DNA of 64,000 bases, taken from Pedobacter kyungheensis. GTDB taxonomy: Bacteria; Bacteroidota; Bacteroidia; Sphingobacteriales; Sphingobacteriaceae. Every line of letters begins with the position of its first letter. The stretch's first letter is position 1. The notes below the pieces were generated by a model that was not told the DNA's origin, made no database searches, and saw only the letters and a program-made list of their open reading frames with translations. Below, piece by piece: positions 7,264-16,866 of the stretch. The DNA is taken from NCBI RefSeq assembly GCF_000812965.1, contig NZ_JSYN01000004.1, positions 1-64,000 on the forward strand. The letters are read 5' to 3'. The position numbers and the translations under genes were made by a program.

Positions 7264-9666
7264 TTAGAATTTATAAGATAAAGTAGTTAAGAATTGACGT
7301 GGCGCAATTGGATTAACACTGTAGTTTTCGTGTACAAAATAATTTAACTCGTTGGTAATGTTCGAAACTTTCGCCAGAAGCGAGAATCTTTTCCAGCTAT
7401 ATCCTGCAGAGAAATCTATCGTGGTAAATGCGCTTAAAGGAATTAGCCTTAAAGTTGTTGCATTTTTCGCATCGTTCCAACCGCCGTTACGTTTGCCTGT
7501 GTAGAATGCAGAAGCCCCTAGTTTAAGCCCTTTAACAGCACCATCCTGGAAAGTGTAGAATAAGGTTGCATTAGCAGTATTTTTGGTTGTACCTACTAAA
7601 CGTACATCTTCAATCATTCCGGTAACATCGGCAGTGTTGGTGTAACGCATAAAGTTGTAGCTATAGCCCAGTAAGAAGTTAAGCCCTTTAGCTAGCGTAC
7701 CATTTACATCCAATTCCAAACCATCACTTGTAGTTTCACCGTTTAATTGCTTAAATACGGTACTTACGGTTCCATCAGCAAGTATAGCTGCCTGAGCAAT
7801 ATTGTTGTTGATTATTTTGTAATAGGTTAAATTAGCCGATAGCTTTCCTCCAAAGAAATCGTTCTTAACTCCTGCTTCGTATTGATTAACAATTGACGGC
7901 TGAAGCGCATTATTATTAATATCAACACCGGTATTAGGAATGAAGTTGTTGGCATAACTTACATACATGGAAGTACTTTTAAGTGGCTGATAAATTAAAC
8001 CCAATTTAGGAGAAAAAGCATCATCAAATTTGGTTGCACCTGTTGCAGTAACCCCTGTTTCTAAATTTAAAGCTCTCGAGCTGGCATTTTTCTGATCCGT
8101 ATAACGCAATCCGGCAAGTACTTTAAATTGTTCGGTTACCTCGATTAAATCCTGTACAAAAGCACCGTATCTGTATATTGGGGCAAGTGTTGAAGTAGTG
8201 CTGAATGCCTCAGGCATGATACCTGAACCATAATAAGTAGATTCGTCGAAAACGTTCACATTACCATAGTTGTAAGTGGTAATGTACGCTCCCTGGGCAT
8301 TTTTACCGTAAGCAAATGCATTGCTGGTTACTCTAGATTGATCTGCATCCACACCAAATAATACTGTGTGTTTAATGCTTCCTGTATTAAAAATACCGTT
8401 AACATTAATTTGCTGATTGTATGTATACTCTTTACTTAACGCTCTGGAAAGGTTCCGTGCAGAAATACCTGCAGAATTTGCCTGGATACGGTCAGATCCG
8501 TAATAATTACGGTTATAAGCCTGGAATGATCCCACAGCACTTAATTTCCAGTTTTCGTTAAAGTTATGCGTTAAATTGGCCTGTGCAGTAGTGGTGTTGG
8601 TTTTATTATAAGCCCAAGGTACGTTAATAAATTTATCGCGACCAAAATCAACAATCTGGCTGTTAACCGATCCTACACCAAAATCCGGAGTATAATCGCT
8701 TTTTAAATAATCACCCTGAACCAAAACTTCTGTCTGATCACTTATTTTATACAATAACGAAGGGTTAATGTAGATACGGTTTGATTTTACATAGTCTCTG
8801 AAACTGCCTGCATTTTCATAAGTACCTATAGCTCTAAAAGCAAGTTTTTTAGATATTGGTCCATAAAGATCGATAGTTGGTTTATATTGGTCGTAGCTTC
8901 CGGTTCTCATGCTCACTTCGCCACCGTTAACAAATTTTGGTTTTTTAGTAACCATATTTACTACAGCTCCGCCGGTTACACCTCCATAAAGTAAAGCAGC
9001 ACTTCCCTTTAAAACCTCTACCGATTCAAGCGTGCTGGCTTCCGGGCTACCACCAATAGTGGTTCTTGCACCGTTTTTGAAAATGTTATTGCTACCTAAG
9101 CTGTAACCTCTGGCAAAGAAGTTTTCGCCAACTGCACCGCGGTTTGCACCCAGCGCAACTCCGTTAACGTTTTTCATTACATCGCCAAGGCTGTTTACCT
9201 GCTGATCGGTAATTACCTGATTGCCGATAACCTGAACCGCCTGTGGTAAATCCATTGGCGCTATTGCAATTTTACCCAGGTTAACAGGCTTTCTGTTTGG
9301 TGTTTTATAACCATTAACAGCGATTTCATCTAACTGAGAAGAAGACTGTGCAAGGGAAAAATCGGCGTTGGTGCTCTGACCAGCAGTAACCGTTACCTGT
9401 TTCTCTTGTGCTGATACGCCTACAGCCGATGTTTTTAATGTATAAGTACCAGGCACTACATTTTTAATGGTGTAGTTTCCTTTTTCATCTGTTTGGGTGG
9501 TTTTGGTAGTGTTCTTTAAACCTACGCTTACATAAGCTGCCGGATTGCCATCACTGGTTTTAATTGATCCTGAAATAGAACCGTTTTTAGATTGCGCCAT
9601 TGCATTCCCGGCAATAAGCAGTACTACAACGATTAAAGTTAATAATCGGGTAATTGTTTTACTCAT
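7264..9666 (-). CDS. TonB-dependent siderophore receptor
   Basis: An 800-aa outer-membrane receptor. It has a signal peptide (1-24, ending AMAQ), a carboxypeptidase-like regulatory domain (about 27-110), a plug (about 125-245, with GVALGANRGAVGENFFARGY and VEVLKGSAALLYG) and a 22-strand-type barrel ending in the aromatic LTTLSYKF. The plug signature matches the siderophore (FhuA/FpvA-like) subclass, so it should import a ferric siderophore using TonB energy. No partner biosynthesis or ABC genes are adjacent. A -7 box and two palindromic boxes lie upstream, consistent with iron repression. Confidence 0.92.
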   Translation of the reverse strand: MSKTITRLLTLIVVVLLIAGNAMAQSKNGSISGSIKTSDGNPAAYVSVGLKNTTKTTQTDEKGNYTIKNVVPGTYTLKTSAVGVSAQEKQVTVTAGQSTNADFSLAQSSSQLDEIAVNGYKTPNRKPVNLGKIAIAPMDLPQAVQVIGNQVITDQQVNSLGDVMKNVNGVALGANRGAVGENFFARGYSLGSNNIFKNGARTTIGGSPEASTLESVEVLKGSAALLYGGVTGGAVVNMVTKKPKFVNGGEVSMRTGSYDQYKPTIDLYGPISKKLAFRAIGTYENAGSFRDYVKSNRIYINPSLLYKISDQTEVLVQGDYLKSDYTPDFGVGSVNSQIVDFGRDKFINVPWAYNKTNTTTAQANLTHNFNENWKLSAVGSFQAYNRNYYGSDRIQANSAGISARNLSRALSKEYTYNQQINVNGIFNTGSIKHTVLFGVDADQSRVTSNAFAYGKNAQGAYITTYNYGNVNVFDESTYYGSGIMPEAFSTTSTLAPIYRYGAFVQDLIEVTEQFKVLAGLRYTDQKNASSRALNLETGVTATGATKFDDAFSPKLGLIYQPLKSTSMYVSYANNFIPNTGVDINNNALQPSIVNQYEAGVKNDFFGGKLSANLTYYKIINNNIAQAAILADGTVSTVFKQLNGETTSDGLELDVNGTLAKGLNFLLGYSYNFMRYTNTADVTGMIEDVRLVGTTKNTANATLFYTFQDGAVKGLKLGASAFYTGKRNGGWNDAKNATTLRLIPLSAFTTIDFSAGYSWKRFSLLAKVSNITNELNYFVHENYSVNPIAPRQFLTTLSYKF

Positions 9667-9668
9667 CT

Positions 9669-9750
9669 TTATTTAGATTAATTCTTAGTTGGCGCAAAGG
9701 AAATGTTTTTACTCCGGATTACCAAAATTATTTTTATTTGTTCTAAATAA
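9669..9750 (-). promoter_or_regulatory. Promoter and tandem iron-box-like operators of the siderophore receptor
   Basis: Read on the minus strand, TAATTTTG (9730 to 9723) matches the TAnnTTTG -7 consensus, 57 bp before the receptor ATG. Two 23-bp palindromic boxes related to the one at 5981 flank or overlap it: 9728-9750 (19 of 23 matches) and 9669-9691 (about 16 of 23, core TTTAGATTAATTCTTAG). TCCGGATT also occurs twice in direct orientation (9713-9720 and 9757-9764). Placing repressor sites over and just after the -7 box fits metal-dependent repression; the regulator is not identified here. Confidence 0.5.
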
Positions 9751-9824
9751 GAGTTGTCCGGATTTGATTTTTTGAAATACACATCACACTCAAATCCGTA
9801 TATTTAGTTTGTTAAGCCAGTTTT

Positions 9825-11000
9825 ATGTCTAATCATACCGATCATTTTTACGCTAATCTCCCGGTCAATAAAATGGCTTTGGCCAGGTTGCTGATTCATA
9901 GTGATATGTTTAAGCCCGTACCAGCCGATTGGCAGGTAATTATTACCGACATTAAAAATTCTACAGCAGCAGTTAAAGCAGGTCAGCACGAAAATGTAAA
10001 TCTTATAGCAACGGGCAGTATTGTGGCTGTACTTAATATTGCCTTTAAAGCCAATATTCTGGTTCCTTTTTTCTTTGGCGGCGATGGGGCAACTTTTATT
10101 GTGCCGCCAGGTATGGTATCGGAGGTAATGAAATCGCTGTTAAAATACCGCGAAAATACTTTGCAAAACTTCAATCTTGATTTGCGGGCAGGTATAATGG
10201 CTGTTGATGAAATTTATAAGGCTGGCCATCAGCTCCAAATCAGCAGGTATAGCAGTAGCGAAACCTTTTCGATTCCTATTGTTTTGGGCGATGGGCTGGC
10301 ACATGCAGAAGCTTTAATTAAAGGCGAAAATTATCTACTGTCAACGCAGGATACGTCGGCCAATGAAATTGATTTGAGTGGGATGCAATGCCGTTGGGAT
10401 AAAATAGAACCACCCGAAAACAGTGAAGAGGTGGTAACTTTAATTGTTGTGGTCCGGCAATGCGAACAACAGGCACTGGTATTTAGCAAAGTTATACAGC
10501 ACCTCGATCAGATTTATGGTACACCCGAAAAAAGACAGCCCATTTCGATACCTAAACTGATTTTTAAAACAAGCTTTAACAGTTTGGGCAAGGAGGTGAA
10601 ACACCGTTTGGGTAAGATCAGGTTTTGGGAACTGCTCAAATCCTGGTTGATCAATATGTATGGTTATATCTATTTCCGTACGGCCAGTGGTAAAAAGTAC
10701 CTGAAACAACTGGTAGAGATGTCGGATACACTGGTTATTGATGGGCGCATCAATACCGTAATTACTGGTACTTCAAAACAACGCCTTGCGCTGCTTGCAG
10801 CACTGGATAAACTGGAACTAAATGGAGAAATTTTATATGGTTTGTATGTAAGCGGCGAATCGGTCATGTCATGCTATGTACGCGATTTTGAAGACGAGCA
10901 TGTTCATTTTGTTGATGGGGCAGAAGGGGGCTATACCAATGCTGCCGGGGTGCTAAAACAGAAAATACGCGACAGACTTACTCCAACCAGTGATATTTAA
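9825..11000 (+). CDS. DUF3095-family protein
   Basis: A 391-aa soluble protein that looks like full-length DUF3095. The recognisable N-terminal part runs from FYANLPVNKM through DWQVIITDIKNSTAAVKAG to FFFGGDGATFIVP (about residues 8-95). The GDGAT and DIKNST motifs recall class III nucleotide cyclase palms, so a nucleotide-related function is conceivable, but the family is uncharacterised. The histidine kinase gene begins 80 bp downstream on the same strand. Confidence 0.8.
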   Translation: MSNHTDHFYANLPVNKMALARLLIHSDMFKPVPADWQVIITDIKNSTAAVKAGQHENVNLIATGSIVAVLNIAFKANILVPFFFGGDGATFIVPPGMVSEVMKSLLKYRENTLQNFNLDLRAGIMAVDEIYKAGHQLQISRYSSSETFSIPIVLGDGLAHAEALIKGENYLLSTQDTSANEIDLSGMQCRWDKIEPPENSEEVVTLIVVVRQCEQQALVFSKVIQHLDQIYGTPEKRQPISIPKLIFKTSFNSLGKEVKHRLGKIRFWELLKSWLINMYGYIYFRTASGKKYLKQLVEMSDTLVIDGRINTVITGTSKQRLALLAALDKLELNGEILYGLYVSGESVMSCYVRDFEDEHVHFVDGAEGGYTNAAGVLKQKIRDRLTPTSDI

Positions 11001-11079
11001 GCACTAGCCCAAACATTTAAGGGCATTAGTTGTATGATAAATGAAAACTAATCAACAAGTTCAATAACCGTTAATTACC

Positions 11080-12225
11080 ATGAGCGCACATTCCAGAGTT
11101 TTAGATAGTAGTCAGCTTTTAGAGATTCTTGCCTTATCTAAAGATGCTACCGCTATTTATACCTCTGAAGATATTGTAATAGAGATGGCCAACGATGCGA
11201 TGATTGCTTTTTGGGGCAAAGACCGTTCTATTATTGGCAAGCCTTTACAAGAGGCCGTTCCGGAATTGATCGGGCAGCCTTTTATCAATATGCTTAAGAA
11301 TGTTTTGTTAACGGGGATTACCGATAAAGGCGAAGCAATTCCGGCAGAAACCATGCGGGATGGTAAATTGCAGACGGCCTATTATGCTTACGAGTACCGG
11401 GCTATTAAAGATGAATCGGGTCTGCCTTATTGCATTATCCATACCGCAAGCGATGTTACCGATATGGTTAAGGCGAGGCAGGCCATTAAAGAAACGCAAC
11501 TGCAACGCGATGCCCTGGATCAGGAACAGGTTTTGATCAACATTAAGGAAGAGCAGCAGAAACACGATTTCATCAGCATGGTAAGCCATGAACTGAAAAC
11601 ACCTTTAACTTCCATAAATGCCTATATTCAGCTGATGCAGTCGAAAAGTTCATCCGATCAGTTTATGGTAAATACATTGGATAAAGTGCAGTTACAGGTC
11701 AGGAAAATGAGCACCATGATTAACTCATTTTTAAATGTTGCCCGGCTCGAATCAGGTGAAATTCATTTGACCAAAACAAATTTTGATCTGGATCAGGTAA
11801 TCGCAGATGCGGTATCAGATGCCAGATTCATTTATTCATCAAATTTGATCGATTTCACTACCGACGGACCTAAAATAGCGCACGCCGATAAAGAGAAGTT
11901 AACATCAGTAGTTTCAAACCTGATCAGTAATGCCATTAAATATTCCGATCATGGGAGCACCATTACAGTGCAATCGGAAATTACCGGCGACAACATACAG
12001 GTGAGTGTTACGGATAATGGAATTGGGATTAAAGAAAATGATCTGGAGAAACTTTTCGACCGGTTTTACCGGGTAGAAAGCACGCAGACGAAAACAATTT
12101 CTGGCTTTGGCATCGGATTGTACCTGAGTGCAGAAATTATACACCGCCATAAAGGAAAAATATGGGCAGAAAGTACTTACGGTGCAGGTTCTACCTTTTA
12201 TTTTACGCTTCCTTTAGCAGATTAA
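11080..12225 (+). CDS. Soluble PAS-domain sensor histidine kinase
   Basis: A 381-aa cytoplasmic kinase without membrane segments. A PAS domain occupies about residues 12-135. A HisKA dimerisation domain follows, with the phospho-acceptor His170 in SMVSHELKTPL. The HATPase domain has N-box NLISNAIKYSD (280-290), G1 DNGIGI (312-317) and G2 GFGIGLYLS (342-350). All catalytic motifs are intact, so it should autophosphorylate in response to an internal signal. No response regulator gene is adjacent; its partner must be encoded elsewhere. Confidence 0.93.
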   Translation: MSAHSRVLDSSQLLEILALSKDATAIYTSEDIVIEMANDAMIAFWGKDRSIIGKPLQEAVPELIGQPFINMLKNVLLTGITDKGEAIPAETMRDGKLQTAYYAYEYRAIKDESGLPYCIIHTASDVTDMVKARQAIKETQLQRDALDQEQVLINIKEEQQKHDFISMVSHELKTPLTSINAYIQLMQSKSSSDQFMVNTLDKVQLQVRKMSTMINSFLNVARLESGEIHLTKTNFDLDQVIADAVSDARFIYSSNLIDFTTDGPKIAHADKEKLTSVVSNLISNAIKYSDHGSTITVQSEITGDNIQVSVTDNGIGIKENDLEKLFDRFYRVESTQTKTISGFGIGLYLSAEIIHRHKGKIWAESTYGAGSTFYFTLPLAD

Positions 12226-12232
12226 TCTGATG

Positions 12233-12265
12233 AAAAAGCCCCTGTACTTTTTATAGCAAGGGGCT
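12233..12265 (-). terminator. Terminator for the aldo/keto reductase gene
   Basis: AGCCCCT (12237-12243) pairs with AGGGGCT (12259-12265). On the minus strand the stem is followed by a run of five T (12237-12233), 8 bp past the reductase stop codon. It may also help stop the convergent kinase transcript. Confidence 0.6.
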
Positions 12266-12272
12266 GTTGGGG

Positions 12273-13262
12273 TTATTTTAAAATTTCGTCTATCCGTTTT
12301 ATTTCTGCTTCGCTAAATTCGATATTATCCAACGCTTTAATGGAGTCGGTAATCTGTTCTGGTTTGCTGGCACCTATCAGCACTGTGGTAATTCTTTTAT
12401 CTTTCAAAATCCACGATAAAGCCATGTGGGCCAGCTTTTGACCGCGAGATTTGGCTATCTCATTCAATTTCCCAATTACTTCCAGTTTCTCAGGCGTAAT
12501 GTTGCTCTCTTTTAAGAAAATGCCACTGGTAGCCACACGCGAATCAGCCGGAATGCCATGCAGGTATTTATCGGTTAGCAGGCCCTGTGCCAATGGCGAA
12601 AAAGGAATACAACCCACACCATTATTTGCTAAAACATCAAGCAGCCCACCTTCAACCCAGCGTTCAAACATCGAGTATTTGGGCTGGTGGATTAAGCAAG
12701 GCGTACCATTTTGCTTTAAAATTTCGATAGCTTTTGCAGCCTCTTCGGCCTGGTAGTTAGAAATACCAACGTACAAAGCTTTTCCTTGCTGAACGAGTAA
12801 GCTCAATGCAGCCATGGTTTCTTCGAGTGGGGTTACCGGATCAGGGCGGTGGTGATAAAAAATATCAACATAATCCAGTTTCATCCTTTTTAAACTTTGG
12901 TCTAAGCTCGAAACGAGGTATTTTTTCGATCCCCAATCACCGTAAGGGCCATCCCACATGGTATAACCGGCTTTGCTCGATATAATCATTTCATCGCGGT
13001 AACCATTAAAATTTTCGTGTAGTATTTTACCAAAAACTTCTTCTGCCGAACCCGGAGGCGGACCATAGTTGTTGGCCAGATCGAAATGCGTAATGCCATT
13101 GTTAAAGGCCGTATATATGAGGTTTTTGCTGTTTTCAAAAACGTTTACATGTCCGAAATTATGCCATAATCCCAACGAAATTGCAGGTAATTTAATGCCA
13201 CTGTTTCCACAACGGCGGTATAACATTTTATCGTAACGATCGGTTGAAATGTGTTGATTCAT
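12273..13262 (-). CDS. gpr: Aldo/keto reductase, L-glyceraldehyde 3-phosphate reductase type (YghZ/Gpr-like)
   Basis: A 329-aa (beta/alpha)8 NADPH-dependent reductase. The catalytic Tyr lies in HFDLANNYGPP and the His in IFYHHRPDP. The GSAEEVFGKIL and WDGPYGDWGSKKYL segments are characteristic of the E. coli YghZ branch, which reduces L-glyceraldehyde 3-phosphate and detoxifies methylglyoxal. Subfamily assignment is by resemblance. It lies just downstream of, and in the same direction as, the GH127 gene (65-bp gap) and could share its transcript. Confidence 0.88.
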   Translation of the reverse strand: MNQHISTDRYDKMLYRRCGNSGIKLPAISLGLWHNFGHVNVFENSKNLIYTAFNNGITHFDLANNYGPPPGSAEEVFGKILHENFNGYRDEMIISSKAGYTMWDGPYGDWGSKKYLVSSLDQSLKRMKLDYVDIFYHHRPDPVTPLEETMAALSLLVQQGKALYVGISNYQAEEAAKAIEILKQNGTPCLIHQPKYSMFERWVEGGLLDVLANNGVGCIPFSPLAQGLLTDKYLHGIPADSRVATSGIFLKESNITPEKLEVIGKLNEIAKSRGQKLAHMALSWILKDKRITTVLIGASKPEQITDSIKALDNIEFSEAEIKRIDEILK

Positions 13263-13327
13263 AACTGGGTTTTGATTGGTCGCAATATTAATCAGTTTTA
13301 ATGAAATTTACTTCATTGGTTGAAAGA

Positions 13328-15334
13328 TTATCTGCCCACTATCGGGAATTGTGAAATCCGTAACCGGGTCGACCCGTACGGTACCAGGGTAATTTCTTCA
13401 GTTTCTTTGGCTGTTTCTAACTGGTAAGTAATGCTGTAAGGGATAGGACCTGCCATTTCATTGTATAATTTCCAGGAAGGAATCCGTTTGGCTTTCGTTT
13501 TAATCTGGATCGGTGCATTTTCAAGGTTCCAGGGATAGTTACTGATCGGGGCTGTTTTTTCTACCGTGAATTTTTCCTCAAGGTTATTATTTGGTACATC
13601 GAAAAGACCATAATTCCATGGGGTGGTTGGGTGAACTTCATCGAAAGCATCACCTGTGTCAATTGGATCAATCGTGTTTTTAACAGGCTTTACGGCTTCA
13701 CCCATTTTTAAAGCATAGGTTATGGGGCCTCTTTCTACCGAAACTGAATTTTCGAACCAGGTATTTTTAAAAATATGCATGGGCAATTGCAGTTCAACTA
13801 CATCACCCGATTGCCAGTCGCGGTTAATTTTAACAATCGCATTTCCTTTTGAAGTTTGCACTTCGGTACCATTAACTTTTACCGTAGCTGCTTTACACCA
13901 GGCTGGTATCCTTAAATGAAAAGGGAAATTGATTGCTTTTGATTTTTTGGCGAAGCTGATCGAAAATTTAATCGCTTCCTGGAAAGGATAATTGGTTTCT
14001 TCCTTAATGGTTATTTCTTTTCCGTCTGCAACAGCTAGTTTCACTTCGCTTGGCGAATAAACCAATGCGGCTACACCTTTATCAGCAGTGGCGTACCAGA
14101 GGTTTTGGGTAAACTTTGGCCAGCCCTGATGCATATTGGAAGTACAGCAAGGATAACCGGAAAGCAATCCATAACATAAATCGGTACCATGATGGTTTAC
14201 ATCGAAATTGTGCATTTGCCTGCTAATCATTACCTGGTTAGCCTGCTGAAAATATTGCCTGCTCATATAATCGTCTGATGCCTGCGCAGGCAGGGCATTA
14301 AAGGCAATTTTTTCTAAACGGTCGGCATAATCTACGTCACCGGTAATTGCTAAAGCCGTTTCCAGGGTAAACATCATTTCAACAGCTGTACATAGTTCTG
14401 AGCCCTGGGTCGGATTATTGCCATGCAAAGATTCGTCGCCGCCAAACATACCGTTGGCAAAGCCATTGTATTTATCCAGGTCTTTAAAACCTTTTTTCAG
14501 TGCATCCAGGTATTTTTGTTCGGGGTGTTGCTGGTAGTAAACCAAAGGTTCTTTCATCCCCTGGGCCAGATTTACAGCATGTACGCTGCCAAAGCGGGTA
14601 AGCATTTGTCCTTCAGCAAAAGCGTTGGTAAAATCGAAGGTCTGGCGGTGAATCAGGTCGGCCAGCTCGAGTAAAAACCGATCATTGGTTTTATTGTATA
14701 GCCAATAAACTACAGCCAGGTTATCGCCGGCACGGTATCTGGCCCAAAACGACCAGTGATCGAGTGGTTTCGATGGCAGTTCTTTCAATTGGTATTTAAA
14801 GTAATTGGTCATCAGCGTAATAATCCGCTTATCGTTAGTGGCGGTGTAGTATTGTTTTAAAATTTTAAGCATTACCATTTTTGGCCACCAGTCGCGGCTA
14901 TTGTCACGTTGCAAACCAGGCTCGTTGCCATAATCTTTAATCGGACCAAAATATCCATCTGGTTGCTGGCTTTTAATGGCCCATTCAACCCAGGGCTTGG
15001 TTTTGGCAATCAATTCCTTATCCTGTAAAATGTACGCCAGGGGCAGTAAACCATCTACCCAGTAGGGGCCACGTTCCCATTGGTCGCCATCGCCGCCCAG
15101 CCAACCGTTACGCTGCCCCATAACTGAAGGATAAAGCTTGTCGAGGTTTCCTGTTGCGCCTGTTTTTTGTCTTAGCAGCATTTCTTTCAGCCAGCCTTCT
15201 GCTTTAATGGCGCCAAGTGGTAATTCGAGGTAAGGATTTTTACGGAGTGAATTAGCCTGTCCGTTTTGTCCTTGCGCAAAGCTTGCAGTACCCAGGCAGA
15301 GCAAGAAGATTTTCAGTAAGTTTTTAAGCATCAT
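13328..15334 (-). CDS. Secreted glycoside hydrolase family 127 (beta-L-arabinofuranosidase-like)
   Basis: A 668-aa protein with a signal peptide (1-20) followed by an (alpha/alpha)6 barrel and C-terminal beta domains. The zinc/cysteine site of GH127 is recognisable: Glu313-x-Cys315 (GSELCTAVE) and the Cys396-Cys397 pair (GYPCCTSN), matching the E-x-C and CC ligands of HypBA1, where one Cys is the nucleophile. Glu301 (GGDESLHG) is a candidate acid/base. The likely role is removal of beta-linked L-arabinofuranose from plant glycans in the periplasm. Other GH127 specificities exist. Confidence 0.85.
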   Translation of the reverse strand: MMLKNLLKIFLLCLGTASFAQGQNGQANSLRKNPYLELPLGAIKAEGWLKEMLLRQKTGATGNLDKLYPSVMGQRNGWLGGDGDQWERGPYWVDGLLPLAYILQDKELIAKTKPWVEWAIKSQQPDGYFGPIKDYGNEPGLQRDNSRDWWPKMVMLKILKQYYTATNDKRIITLMTNYFKYQLKELPSKPLDHWSFWARYRAGDNLAVVYWLYNKTNDRFLLELADLIHRQTFDFTNAFAEGQMLTRFGSVHAVNLAQGMKEPLVYYQQHPEQKYLDALKKGFKDLDKYNGFANGMFGGDESLHGNNPTQGSELCTAVEMMFTLETALAITGDVDYADRLEKIAFNALPAQASDDYMSRQYFQQANQVMISRQMHNFDVNHHGTDLCYGLLSGYPCCTSNMHQGWPKFTQNLWYATADKGVAALVYSPSEVKLAVADGKEITIKEETNYPFQEAIKFSISFAKKSKAINFPFHLRIPAWCKAATVKVNGTEVQTSKGNAIVKINRDWQSGDVVELQLPMHIFKNTWFENSVSVERGPITYALKMGEAVKPVKNTIDPIDTGDAFDEVHPTTPWNYGLFDVPNNNLEEKFTVEKTAPISNYPWNLENAPIQIKTKAKRIPSWKLYNEMAGPIPYSITYQLETAKETEEITLVPYGSTRLRISQFPIVGR

Positions 15335-15591
15335 TGGTGTGTTTTGGTTAGAAAAATTGGTGTCTTTTTTGCGTTGTAATTCAATACTTCCACAAGTGGT
15401 TCAAAAAAAGCGACTGATTTATACGTTTTGTTATCACCATTTCTACATATTGTCTCATTGATGGTAATTTGCTCAAAATATGCTGCAATATATTGTTTTG
15501 AATTGTTCTAAATCGTTTTATTTGTAAAATTAAGTGATATCATTATATTTAAAAACTTAATTGTAAAACGCTAAACCAAATATTCATTTCT
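15335..15591. promoter_or_regulatory. Divergent promoter region between GH127 and galactose mutarotase genes
   Basis: This 257-bp AT-rich gap must hold both promoters. The segment 15493-15515 matches 18 of 23 positions of the palindromic box seen at 5982-6004 and 9728-9750. As these genes are not iron genes by content, the match may be chance in AT-rich DNA or show that the box is more general. No clear TAnnTTTG box was found; TATTTG at 15519-15524 is the nearest. Confidence 0.35.
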
Positions 15592-16764
15592 ATGAAATTA
15601 AAATCATTAACGGGCCTGGCAGTTGTAGCTGCAATGGGATTGGCTTCCTGCCAGTCCGGAACCAAAAATGCTTCATCAGCTGATAGTGCAAAAATCGATT
15701 CAGCAGCTGTGGTTAAATTAGTTGCCGATTCATTTAAAAAAGAAATCGACGGCAAACAAACGGCATTGTACACCTTAAAAAATAAAAACAATGCAGAAGC
15801 TGTATTTACCAATTATGGTGGTAGGTTAATCAGTTTGCTGGTACCTGGCAAAGATGGTAAAATGGTCGATGTTGTAGTAGGCTTTAAGAGTATAGGCGAT
15901 TATGAAAAATCGACTGAGCCTTATTTTGGGGCAACTATTGGTCGTTATGGAAACCGCATTGCCAAAGGCAAATTTACTTTAGAAGGTAAAACCTATTCGC
16001 TGTTTACCAATAACGGGCAAAATACGCTTCATGGTGGTAAAAAAGGCTATCAATATGTGGTTTGGGATGCTGAGCAGCCTAATGCAAATACCCTGGTGCT
16101 GCATTATTTATCAAAAGATGGTGATGAAAATTTCCCGGGCAACCTGGATGTTAAAGTTACCTACACTTTAACTGATGATAATGAACTTAAAATGGATTAC
16201 GAAGCTAAAACTGATAAAACTACCGTGGTAAATTTAACCAATCATGCCTTTTTTAACCTGAATGGCGATGGCAGTGGTGAAATCTTAAATCATGAGCTTC
16301 AAATTTATGCTGACGAATTCACGCCGGTAGATTCGACATTGATCCCGACCGGAAAATTGGAAAAAGTTGCCGGAACACCTTTCGATTTTACAAAATCAAC
16401 AACCATTGGTGCACGTATTAATGATAAAAACGAACAGTTAACTTTTGGTAAAGGCTACGATCATAATTATGTATTAAATAAAACTGCAGGCATGGGCATG
16501 TATCATGCTGCTACCGTTAAAGGCGACAAATCGGGCATTGTGATGGATATTTATACCCAGGAGCCAGGATTACAGTTTTACAGCGGTAACTTTATGCAAA
16601 GTAAAAATACTTTTAAATCAGGTGCTAAAGACGATTTTAGAACTGCAATTGCTTTAGAAACACAACATTTTCCTGATTCTCCAAACCAACCGGCTTTCCC
16701 TTCAACGGTTTTAAAGCCAGGGCAGGTTTATAAAACCAGTTCTATTTACAAGTTTAGTAAATAA
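15592..16764 (+). CDS. galM: Lipoprotein aldose 1-epimerase (galactose mutarotase)
   Basis: A 390-aa protein with a lipobox (LASC, Cys20), so it is probably anchored in an outer membrane or periplasmic leaflet. The mutarotase beta-sandwich covers about residues 55-388. Catalytic candidates are the His in TNHAFFNLNG (about residue 218) and the Glu in ALETQHFPDSP (about residue 351), which match the acid/base pair of GalM. It interconverts alpha and beta anomers of aldoses such as galactose. It is divergent from the GH127 gene, suggesting a joint role in periplasmic sugar processing. Confidence 0.9.
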   Translation: MKLKSLTGLAVVAAMGLASCQSGTKNASSADSAKIDSAAVVKLVADSFKKEIDGKQTALYTLKNKNNAEAVFTNYGGRLISLLVPGKDGKMVDVVVGFKSIGDYEKSTEPYFGATIGRYGNRIAKGKFTLEGKTYSLFTNNGQNTLHGGKKGYQYVVWDAEQPNANTLVLHYLSKDGDENFPGNLDVKVTYTLTDDNELKMDYEAKTDKTTVVNLTNHAFFNLNGDGSGEILNHELQIYADEFTPVDSTLIPTGKLEKVAGTPFDFTKSTTIGARINDKNEQLTFGKGYDHNYVLNKTAGMGMYHAATVKGDKSGIVMDIYTQEPGLQFYSGNFMQSKNTFKSGAKDDFRTAIALETQHFPDSPNQPAFPSTVLKPGQVYKTSSIYKFSK

Positions 16765-16778
16765 TAAGCGTTTATTTT

Positions 16779-16858
16779 CGTCATCTCGACTGAAGCGCAG
16801 CGAAATGGAGAGATCTATAAAGATTTCTCGACTCCGTTGCACTTCGCTCGAAATGACG
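16779..16858. repeat. 80-bp imperfect inverted repeat, REP/BIME-type element
   Basis: The left arm starts CGTCATCTCGACTGAAGCGC and the right arm ends CTTCGCTCGAAATGACG. Over about 38 bp each, the arms are complementary with a handful of mismatches. It sits between convergent genes (galM and the HAD gene), the usual place for such elements, and could act as a bidirectional terminator. Similar interspersed elements are common in Sphingobacteriaceae genomes as I recall. Confidence 0.7.
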
Positions 16859-16866
16859 ATATTTCA

